This document shows positions 10,032-22,000 of a stretch of DNA of 64,000 nt, piece after piece. Source of the stretch: Vibrio quintilis (GTDB lineage Bacteria; Pseudomonadota; Gammaproteobacteria; Enterobacterales; Vibrionaceae). The position numbers and the translations under genes are program-made. Numbering within the stretch: the first letter of the stretch is position 1; every line of letters starts with the position of its first letter. The stretch spans positions 186,001 through 250,000 of the forward strand of contig NZ_AP024898.1 in the NCBI RefSeq assembly GCF_024529975.1. The letters run 5' to 3'. The notes under the pieces are model-generated. The model did not search any database and was not told the origin of the DNA. It worked only from the letters and a program-made list of their open reading frames with translations.

Positions 10032-13000
10032 ATGATGGACCAAAATAAAAAAAGCAATGCAGTAAACGACTTACCGGAAGATGAAGTCGTCAGACTATTT
10101 CAGCTGGCAAAAGCGAGAGGGTTAAAAAGGAAAAAGAAACCGGCAAACCGCGCGATTGAAGCGGTGCCGCGCTCCCCGGAAGGGGAGCCTATGGGGCTGG
10201 CACAGCGACGGATCTGGTTTTTGTCCGAAATGGAACAGGAAACCTCTGAAGCTTACATCATCAATGGTGCGTTCCGTCTGGAAGGACAGCTGGATACCGC
10301 TGCCCTGCAGACGACCTTTGATCGTCTGGCGGCGCGCCATGAGTCACTGAGGACTTATTTTTCGCGGCATGATGGTCAGCCGGTACAAAAAATCCTGCCG
10401 GCAGAGACCGGCTTTCGCCTGACATGCACAGATACCGCATCAACGGATCTGTCTGCACCTTATCTGCCTCATTTTGATTTAACCACCGGACCATTAGCCT
10501 GCGCTGAGCTGGTCCGGGTCTCTGAACAGGAACATATTCTGCGGGTGGCGCTGCATCATGCGATTGCCGATGGCTGGTCGATGAGCGTGCTGATTGGTGA
10601 AGTCGGCCTGCTGTATGAGGCGCTGACACAAGATAAGCCCGATCCGCTGCCTCAGTTACCGGTGCAGTTTGCCGATTATGCCCACTGGCAACAGGCACTA
10701 CCGGCAGAGACGCTGGACACGCAAAAAGCATATTGGGTCGGGCAACTGAACGATGCACCGGAATATCTGGATTTGATCACAGATTTCCCCCGTCCGGCTG
10801 TGCAGGAACATACCGGTGCCAGCCTGAAATTCAGTCTTGACCCGGCCTTAAGCGCCGCGCTGAAAACCCTGAGCCAACGCTGCGACAGCACGCTGTTTAT
10901 GACCCTGTTCGCCAGCTGGGGTGCACTGATGGGGCGCCTTGCCAATCAGGACGACGTGGTGATCGGAATTCCGGTTGCCGGACGGAACCGTGCCGAACTG
11001 GAAGGGTTGATCGGCATGTTCGTCAATACCCAGGCGCTGCGGGTCGATCTATCCGCTAATCCGGATACCACCACGCTGCTGAGTCAGGTCAAAGCGACAT
11101 CACTGGCGGCTCAGTCTCATCAGGACATTCCGTTTGAACAGGTGGTTGAAGCCATCGCTCCGACGCGTGATCCGTCCCGCTCCCCGGTGTTTCAGGTGTT
11201 GTTTGCCTTGCAGAACCTGCCGGATGCCTCCCTGACATTGCCGGGGCTGAGTCTGTCACCGGTGGAAGAACCGATGTTGACGGCTAAATTTGAGCTGAGT
11301 CTGCTGATTGATGAATGCGGTGATCAGCTTTCCGGCTATCTGAATTATGCGACCGCACTGTTTAACGAAGCGACCGCAACCCGTTATCTGAATTACTGGA
11401 TCCATCTGCTGGAAGGCATGGTCGCTGAACCGGAAACCCCAGTAAAGGCACTGCCTTTAATGGATGAGCCGGAATATCAGCAGGTGATCCATCAGTTTAA
11501 CGACACCCGTTATGATTACCCGTCTGATACCGGGGTGCACCGTCTGTTTTCCCGTCAGGCGCAACTGACGCCGGACGCGCTGGCGGTGGTTTATGAAAAT
11601 GGTATCCCGGAAGGTGGACACTGGAATTACGCCACACTCGAAGACAATGCCAACCGGCTGGCGCATCAGCTGATTGAAGCCGGTGTTTCCCGCGGGCAGT
11701 TTGTGGTGATATTGCTGCCCCGTTCACTGCAACTGGTGGTGGCGGAGCTGGCGATTCTCAAATGTGGTGCGGCTTACGTACCGATGGACCCGAACGCGCC
11801 ACAGGATCGGCTGGATTTCGTCCTTGATGACTGCGGCGCGACGGTGATCGTCGCCGCTGGTGAGCCGGTTGCCGCCGGTGACGCTGTTCAGGTGATCAAT
11901 ATCGATAATATCTTGCAGGGACAGGCACCTTTGCAGGGACAGGCACCCGTTCCGGAACAGACAACCGTCGCACCGGTCGATGTCCCGGTCCGCGGTCATG
12001 ACCCGGCTTATGTGATGTATACCTCAGGTTCAACCGGTCAACCCAAAGGGGTGATGATTCCGCACCGGGGCATTGCCCGGTTGGTGATTAATAACGGTTA
12101 TATGGACATCGACCCGGCGGACCGGGTTGCGTTCGCCGTTAACCCGGTTTTCGATGTTTCTACCATGGAACTGTGGGGACCGCTGCTCAACGGAGCGTCC
12201 GTAGTGGTAGTCAGTCAGGAAACCCTGCTCAATGCCGGTGAATTTTCCGCGGCACTGATTCGCCATCAGGTCAGTATTCTGTGGTTAACTGTCGGACTGT
12301 TTAACCAGTATGCTGAGCGAATCGGTCCGGCGTTTTCCGGGCTCAGATATTTGCTGGTCGGCGGGGATGCGCTGGACCCGAAAACCATTCGTCAGGTACT
12401 GCTCAATCATCCGCCACAAAACCTGCTCAATGGCTACGGCCCGACAGAAGCAACCACGTTCGCCCTGGCCCATGATATTCAGTCGGTAGGTGAACATGAT
12501 GCCAGTATTCCGCTGGGACGGCCGATTGGAAATACACAGATTTATGTTCTCAATGACAACCGCCAGCCGGTGCCCTGTGGCGTGGTGGGTGAGATTTATA
12601 TCGCGGGTGACGGTGTGGCACTGGAATATCTGGGTCGTCCGGAACTGACTGCGGCCAGCTTCCTGCCGGATCCATTCTCAAATCAACCCGGTGCCCGGAT
12701 GTATAAAAGTGGTGACTTAGGCTACTGGCGACAGGATGGCATTCTCGAATTTATGGGCCGGAATGATTTTCAGGTCAAAATCCGCGGATTCCGGATTGAA
12801 TTAGGCGAAATCGAGGCAGCGCTGCGCGATTGTGCCGGTGTGCAGCAGGCACTGGTGATTGCACCTGCGCTGCCATCCGGTGAGAAACGTCTGGTCGCTT
12901 ATGTCAGTGGCCAGGATCTCTGTGCGGAAAGCATGAAAGAGAAACTGGGTGAACGGCTACCGGCTTATATGGTGCCTGCCGCCTTTATGGTGCTGGATCA

Positions 13001-16000
13001 GATGCCACTGAACGCCAACGGCAAAGTGGACCGCAAAGCGCTGCCTGCGCCTGATGCATCCGCATTTGCCAGAGCAGAATATGAGCCACCACAGGGTGAT
13101 ACAGAACAGCTGCTGGCCGGTATCTGGCAATCGCTGCTGACGATTGAACAGGTCAGCCGTCATGATAATTTCTTTGAACTGGGCGGCCATTCGCTGCTCG
13201 CAGTACAGATGATTGAACAGCTGCGCCAACATGATATGCATCTGGCGATCCGGGATCTGTTCAGCCATCCGACGGTAGCCGGCCTGGCGCCGGTGTTGGC
13301 GGCTCAGGCAACAGTTAAACAGACAGTTGTGCCGCCGAATCTGATTCCGCAGGCCTGTCAGGCGATCACGCCGGACATGTTGCCGCTGGTTGCGCTGTCG
13401 CAGGCAGCGATTGATACCGTCGCTGCCAAAGTGGGCGGTGGCATGACGAATATTCAGGATATCTATCCGCTGGCACCTTTGCAGGAAGGGATTCTGTTCC
13501 ATCACCTGTTGCAGCAGGATGGTGACCCGTATGTCACCCGGTTTATTCAGGCATTCGATGATGAATCTGAACTTGATGCCTTTCTTGCGGCGCTTCAGCC
13601 GGTGATTCAGCGCCATGATATTTTGCGCACAGCCGTGGTCTGGGAAGGGCTGGAAACACCGGTTCAGGTGGTCTGGCGTCAGGCCTCTGTCCGGGCAGAA
13701 ACCCTTGATTTTGCCCACAGTGATGATGTGGCAACCGCCTTACAACAGCATTTTGACCCGGCCCATACCCGGATGGATGTGCAGCGTGCGCCGATGATTC
13801 AGGCGTACAAAGTCGCTGACCGGGCACAGAACCGCTGGTTGCTGTGTTTCCTTTGTCACCATTTATGTAATGACCATACCACGCTGGAACTGGTGGTTGA
13901 AGAAGTCATGGCACATCTGGCAGGGCAGGCAGAACAACTGCCGCAACCACTGCCGTTCCGCAATTTTGTTGCCCGTTCCCGTGAAGTCAGTGAAGCGGCA
14001 CATCAGGCCTATTTCACTGAGCAACTGGCAGACATCGATGAGCCATGTGCGCCGTTTGGTCTGCTGAATGTACAAAACAGCGGTGATCAGACCGACAATT
14101 TGCACGTCGACGTCGATGCATCACTGGCACAGCGATTGCGGACACTGGCCCGGACACGCGGGATGAGTCCGGCGACGCTGTTTCACCTCGCCTGGGGTAT
14201 GGTCACCCGCGCGGCAACCGGACAGGACGATGTGGTCTTCGGTACGGTTCTGTTTGGCCGGATGGATGGCGGTGAAGGGGCTGACCGGGTGATGGGGATG
14301 TTCCTCAACACGCTGCCATTGCGTCTTTCACTGGCTGATCTCACGGCAGAGCAGGCTTTGCAGCAAACCCGTGAAAAACTGGCCGGGCTGCTGGAACATG
14401 AACATGCTTCACTGGTTCAGGCACAACAATGCAGTGGTGTGGCGGCAGGAACACCGCTGTTCAGTTCGCTGATCAATTACCGTTATCAGGGTGGCAGCCA
14501 GCAACTGAACGCGGAGACAACGGCCACGTCCGGGATGTCGGTGGTATTTGCTGAAGAGCATACCAACTATCCGCTGAATCTGTCGGTGAATGATATCGCC
14601 GGGGCGGGTTTCTCACTGGATGTGATGGTTGTCCGTCAGATCGGTGCAGATCGCATCGCCGGAATGATGACGACAGCCTTAGCCGGACTGGCTGATGCGC
14701 TGGAACAACAGTCAGCGACAGATGTGAACCGGCTGAATGTGTTACCCGAAGCGCAATTGCAGCAGGTTCTGCATGGTTTCAACCAGACCCGGAAGTCATT
14801 CCGGAACAATGTTTGTATTCATCAGTTGTTTGAACGCTTTGACTGGGAAAAACCTGACGCGACAGCACTGGTGAGTGACGATGAATCGCTGACTTATGAA
14901 CAGCTGAACCACCGGGCAAACCGGCTGGCACACTGGCTGACAGAGAAGGGCATTCAGCCCGGTGACCGTGTGGGTGTCGCCGTTCCCCGCAGTGTTGATT
15001 TGATTGTGGCGATGCTGGCGACTTTCAAGGCCGGTGGTGTCTACGTGCCGATGGATCCGAATTATCCGGACAGCCGTCTGCTGCATATTCTGACTGACAG
15101 TGCACCGAAAGTTTTGATCTCCACGGAAGAAGTGACTCCCCGTTTTGCGCAGACAAAAGGGGAATGGGTGAAGATTGATATCCAGCGCCATCAGTCCCGC
15201 TGGGCAAAACAGCCTGACCATAATCCACAGGTGCCGGGACTGACACCGCAACATCTGGCTTACATTATTTATACCTCGGGTTCAACCGGATTACCGAAAG
15301 GCGTGATGGTGCCGCATCACGGATTGTGTAACGTAGCTTCGGCGCAGCGTCGTCTGTTCTCTGTCGGTGCCGGAAGCCGGGTGCTGCAATTCAGCTCGAT
15401 TAGTTTTGATGCCAGTATCTTCGAAATCGTGATGGGACTCTGCTCCGGAGCCGAGCTGCATCTGGCTGGTCCGTCACAACTGTTGGGTGACGCGCTGTCT
15501 GATGTGCTGCAAACACGGCAGATTACCCACGTGACTCTGCCACCGGCGGCATTATCCAGCCTGAATCCCGCCTGTACGCTGCCGGATTTGAAAGTGCTGA
15601 TTACCGCCGGGGAAGCCTTAACACGGGCGGTGATTGAGCCCTGGCTGGCCGGGCGGAAAGTTTACAATGCCTATGGTCCGACTGAAACGACCATCTGGGC
15701 GACAACCGCTGCATTGCACCCGTCTTTCACCGGTCAGCCTTCGATTGGTCTGCCGGTTGAAAATACCCGGATCTACATTCTTGATACCCGGGGCGTGCCG
15801 GTGCCGGTCGGTGTCTGCGGTGAAATCTATATCGGTGGCGTCGGCATTGCCCGCGGTTATCTCAACCGTGATGATTTAACTCAGGAGCGTTTCCTGAACG
15901 ACCCGTTCTCTGACATGCCTGATGCCCGGATGTACCGTACCGGCGATCTGGCCAGCTGGCGGCCGGACGGCACCATAGATTATCTTGGCCGGAGCGATCA

Positions 16001-19000
16001 GCAGGTCAAAATCCGGGGGCACCGGATCGAACCGGGTGAAATTGAAACTGCCCTTCAGCAGTGTGATGGTGTGGGCAGCGCCGTGGTGGTTGCAGCGAAA
16101 GACCCGTCAGGATATCTCAGCCTGAATGCCTATTTTACCAGAACACCGGAAACGTATACCAAAACACCGGAAACGTATGCCCGTACACCGGAAACGACCT
16201 CCCGGACTCCGGGAACAGCTTCCCACTCACCGGCAGCGGATTTGACACCGGCAGCACTGAAAGCCCGCCTGAGTGAGTGCTTACCTGAATACATGGTGCC
16301 TGCCGCATATGTTGCGCTGGATGTACTGCCGCTGACGCCGAATGGCAAGGTGGATCTGAAAGCACTGCCGGAGCCGGATGACAGTGCCCGTGTGACAAGG
16401 CAGTACGAAGCACCGCAGGGTGAAACGGAAACCGCACTGGCCGATATCTGGCAGCAACTGCTGGGCGTGGCGCAGGTGGGGCGTGATGATCACTTCTTTG
16501 AACTGGGTGGTCACTCTCTGTTGGCGGTGCAACTGGTCTCCCGCATTCGTTCAGCGCTGGGTTGTGAGTTGCCGCTTTCAACCCTGTTCAGCCATCCCGT
16601 TCTGCATGAGCTGGCGCATGAATTGTCGGTAAACGCTTTGGGACCGGCCGCCTTACCTGAAATGACGCCGCTGGCGCATGGTGTCAGACCGCCGCTTTCA
16701 CTGGCACAACAACGCTTGTGGTTCCTGTCACAGATGGAGCCGTCAGCAACCGCGGCCTATACCGTCACCGGCGCAGTCCGGCTGAGCGGTGCACTCAATA
16801 TTGAAGCTTTACAGCAGGCACTCGATCATATCGTTGCCCGGCATGCGCCGCTGCGGACCCGCTTTACCGCTGAAGACGGGGTGCCGGTACAGATCATCGG
16901 TGATGTACAGCAGGGCTTCCCGCTGCTCCGGCTGGAAAGTACGCAGGCTCAAGCAGCTGCGTTTCCGCCTGAATTTGACTTGTCCGCCGGTCCGCTGGTT
17001 CAGGGACAACTGATCCGGATTGCGGATGACGAACACTGGCTGCGTCTGGCGATGCACCATATCATCACCGACGGCTGGTCAATGGGCATCTTTACCCGTG
17101 AACTGTCCGCGTTATATACCGCGTTTAACCGCGGAGAAGCCAGCCCGCTGGCGCCGCTGATGATCCAATACGGTGATTATGCCGCATGGCAGCAAACTCA
17201 TCTGGCGGGTGAACGGTTGCAACAGCAGCAGGCTTACTGGACAGCACAACTGAAAGGGATTCCGGAATGCCTGAGTCTGCCGACAGACCGGCCGCGGCCT
17301 GCGTATCAGGATTATCGCGGGGCGACAACGACCCTCAACCTTGATGCTTCAATGACGCAGGCACTGAAAACACTCAGCCGGACTCATGACTGTACGCTTT
17401 ATATGACGCTGCTGTCGGGCTGGGCAGCGCTGATGAGCCGTCTGTCCGGTCAGGATGACGTGGTGATTGGTTCCCCGGTTGCCGGACGAACCCGCACCGA
17501 AGTGGAAGGACTGATCGGCATGTTTGTCAACAGTCTGGCCCTGCGGGTTGATTTAGCGGATAACCCGGACACTGCCGGTTTGCTGGCGCAGGTGAAAACC
17601 AGCGCGTTACAGGGACAGTCGCATCAGGATCTGCCGTTTGAGCAGGTGGTGGAAGCCGTTGCACCGGTGCGTAGTCTTACGCACAGCCCGGTCTTTCAGG
17701 TGATGTTTGCCTTGCAGAATATGCCGCAGGAAGCACTGGAAGCGGATGGATTAACTTTATCTTCCCTGCCGGAAGAGATGACCACCGCGCAGGTCGATCT
17801 CAGCCTGCAGGTCCATGAAGCCGGTGATACGCTGGTCGCGACCCTCAACTATGCAACGGCGCTGTTTGACGGGCCGACGGCGCAGAAGTACCTGCAATAC
17901 TGGCACAATATACTGTCAGCCATGACGGCCACACCTGAGTTACCACTCAGTGAAGTGCCGTTACCTGATGAAACAGAATATCAGCAGCTGGTGTATGGTT
18001 TTAACGGCGATCAAACAGAGTTTCCTTCGGATGCGCTGATTCATCAGCAGTTTGAGCAGCAGGTTCAGGCCACGCCGGATGCGGTGGCGGTGGTGTTTGA
18101 GGATCAGTCGCTGTCTTATGCGGAACTGAACCGTAAAGCCAACCAGCTGGCGCACTGGCTGATTGAGCAGGGTGTCCGGCCGGACAGCCGGGTGGCGATC
18201 GCGCTGCCGCGCTGTCTGGAATTGCCGGTTGCCATTCTGGCAACGCTCAAAGCCGGTGGTGCTTATGTACCGCTGGATCCGGATTATCCGGCCGACCGGA
18301 TAGCGTACACCCTCAGTGACAGCACACCAGAAGTGCTGATCACCACGCTGTCCGTGATGTCACAACCGGATGGGTTTACCACCGAAAGTCTGAATCCGGC
18401 CATGACGCTGGTGTTGCTTGATCAACCGCAACAGCCCTGGAATGCTTTCCCGGCAGACAATATTCCGCCACAACAGACGGGCCTCAATAACCGCCATCTG
18501 GCATACATAATTTATACCTCCGGTTCGACCGGAAAACCGAAAGGCGTGATGATTGAACACTACAATGTCATCCGCCTGATGGCGGCAACCCAAAGCGATT
18601 ATCAGTTCACCCGGCAGGATGTCTGGACGCTGTTCCACTCCTATGCCTTTGACTTCTCTGTCTGGGAAATCTGGGGGGCATTGCTGTTCGGCGGGCGACT
18701 GGTTGTGGTGCCTCAGCTGATTGCCCGCTCGCCGCAGGACTTTTATCAACTGCTGTGCGAACAGGGCGTCACGGTGCTGAATCAGACGCCGGGTGCATTC
18801 CGTCAGCTGATTCATGCTCAGGGCGACATGATCCAGGGTAAAGCAGCCGCAGCGCATCAGCTCCGTTATGTAATTTTCGGCGGGGAAGCGTTAGATCTGG
18901 CAGCACTGGCGCCCTGGTATCAGCGCCCGGTCAATGCCGGGACTCAGCTGGTTAACATGTACGGCATTACCGAAACCACGGTGCATACGACGTATTATCC

Positions 19001-22000
19001 GGTCACGGCAGAAGATGCCGGACGCCCCGGGCCAAGCCCGATCGGACGTCAGCTGGCAGATTTACGTCTGTATATTCTTGACCGGCATCAACAGCCGGTG
19101 CCGGTTGGTGTGGCAGGTGAGCTGTATGTCGGCGGTGCCGGTGTGGCCCGTGGCTACTTCAACCGTCCGGAACTAACGGCGGAACGCTTCCCGGAAGATC
19201 CGTTTGTGCAGGTGACCACGCCCGGCGCGCGGATGTATAAATCAGGCGACATGGGCCGCTGGCTGGCGGATGGCACAGTTGAATATCTGGGCCGGAACGA
19301 TGATCAGGTCAAAATTCGTGGTTTCCGGATTGAACCGGGTGAAATCAGCTCCGTGCTGCAACAATGTACCGGCGTGCAGGATGCGTTTGTCGTCGCGAAA
19401 GGAGAAGGTTCAGACAAACGTCTGGTTGCTTATTATCTGCCGGTCAGTGACACGTCCCGCGGTGTCACGCCTGACGAACTGAAAGGACTGCTTGGTGCCA
19501 CACTGCCGGAATACATGATACCGGCGGTGTATGTGATGCTGGCGGAGATTCCGCTGACACCAAACGGAAAAATTGACTACAGAGCGCTGCCGGAGCCGGA
19601 TGAAACCGCGCTGATCCGCCATGAATATGAGGCGCCGCAGGGTGAGACAGAACAGGCACTGGCGTCGATCTGGCAGCAGTTGCTGGGTGTTGAACAGGTC
19701 AGCCGCCACGACAGCTTCTTTGAGCTGGGCGGCCACTCTCTGATGGCTGTACAGCTGGCCTCGCGGGTACGCACTGTGCTGGGAACGGAACTGCCGCTGA
19801 CAACCCTGTTTGCGACATCCGTCTTACATGAACTGGCCCATGAGCTGGCGACAGCGCCGGCTTCAGAGTCGTCAGCCACGCTCCCGGAGATTGTGCCGCT
19901 GGCTGACGGGCAAACCCCGCCGCTTTCTCTGGCGCAGCAGCGTTTATGGTTCCTGTCACAGATGGATCCTGCGGCCTCAGCAGCGTATGTCGTCTATGGT
20001 GGTCTGCGGCTGCGCGGAACACTGGATGTGGACGCATTGCAGCGGGCGCTGAATCAGATTGTGACCCGTCATGCACCGCTGAGAACCCGGTTTGCCGATG
20101 CGGGTGGTGTGCCGGTGCAAATCATCAATGATGTGCAGCAGGGATTCCCGCTCACCTGGCTGGAAGGAGAAACCGTATCGGGAGAAACCGTACCGGGAGA
20201 AAAAGTGCCGGATGAACCGGCGCCGTTTCAACCGGTGTTTAATCTCACGACCGGACCACTGGTTCAGGGGCAGCTGATTCATCTCAGCGATGATGAGCAC
20301 TGGTTGCGTCTGGCGATGCATCACATCGTGACCGATGGCTGGTCGATGGGGATTCTGGCCCGCGAGCTCTCAGCGCTGTATGCCGCTTTCACTCAGGGAG
20401 CAGCCGATCCGTTGCCGCCGCTGCAGATTCAGTATGGTGATTATGCAGCCTGGCAGCAGACGCACCTGCAGGGTGAAGTGTTGCAACGACAACAGCAGTA
20501 CTGGAAGGCGCAGCTGGCAGGTATCCCGGATTGTCTGTTGCTTCCGGCGGACCGGCCGCGTCCGGCATATCAGGATTACAGTGGCGCAGCGCTGCCGCTA
20601 CGGCTGGACAAAGCACTGACGGCATCGCTCAAAGCGCTGGCTCAGCGTCACGGCTGTACTTTATATATGACCTTACTGACTTCGTGGGCGCTGTTGATGA
20701 ACCGCCTGTCCGGAGAAGACGACGTGGTGATTGGCTCGCCGGTGGCCGGCCGGACCCGCGCAGAGCTGGAAGGTTTGATCGGGATGTTCGTCAATACACA
20801 GGCGCTGCGGGTGGATTTATCCGGCCAGCCGGACACCGCATCGTTGCTGGCGCAGGTCCGGGCGACTTCATTAGCTGCACAGGCGAATCAGGATTTACCG
20901 TTTGAGCAGGTGGTCGAAGCAGTGACGCCGGTGCGCAGCCTCAATCACAGTCCGGTCTTTCAGGTGATGTTCGCGTTGCAGAATATGCCGGAAGAACAGC
21001 TGGTGGCGGACGGGTTAACTTTCTCTGACCTGCCGGCAGAGGTGACCACCGCGCAGGTTGATCTCAGTTTGATGATGTACGAGACCGAAGCCGGACTCGA
21101 AGGGATGCTGAACTATGCAACTGCCCTGTTTGATGAAGCGACGGTGCAGCGTTACTCCGGTTACTGGCAACAGCTGCTGGAAGGTATGATCGCGCAGCCT
21201 GAATTGCCGGTTGCCGCCCTGCCGCTACTGAGTGACGCTGAATATCAGCAGGTGGTTCATACGTTTAATGCCACCGCTCAGGATTACCCGGCGCAAACCT
21301 GTTTGCAGACGCTGTTTGAACAGCGCGTGCAATCGTCTCCGGATGCCATCGCCGTAGTCAGCTCTGAGCAGCAACTGACTTATGATGCGCTGAACCGTCA
21401 GGCGAATCAGCTGGCACACTGGTTGAGAGAACAGGGCGTTCGCCCGGACAGCCGGGTCGCGATGGCGTTGCCGCGCGGGTTTGAACTGACGGGTTCGATT
21501 TTAGCGACCATCAAAGCCGGTGGTTGTTATGTCCCGGTGGATCCGCATTACCCGGCGGACCGTATTGCCCATATTCTGACCGACAGTGCGCCGGAAGTAT
21601 TGATCGTGACTCAGGCGACGCTGGCGATACTGACACAGTCCGCGGAATTACCGGCCGGTTTGTCTGTGGTCTGCCTTGATGGCGCGGAACGTCCGTGGCT
21701 GGATTACCCGGACACGGATATCCCGGTTGCTGAATCCGGGCTGAATCCGGCGCACCTGGCTTATATCATCTATACCTCCGGTTCCACCGGCACGCCAAAA
21801 GGCGTGATGGTCACTCACGGGAATGTGGTCAAACTGGTGGTGAATAACGGTTATGCTGATTTTCAGCCGACAGACCGGATTGCTTCTCTGTCCAACCCGG
21901 CATTTGATGCCATGACTATGGAATTGTGGGGCGCACTGGCAAATGGTGGCCAGCTGGTGATTTTCGATGCGCAGATGGTGCTGGACGGACAGCAGTTCGT

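Noticed and set aside
16143..16247. CRISPR-like array
   Set aside because: Units are only 21 bp, contiguous without spacers, in frame and inside a coding region.
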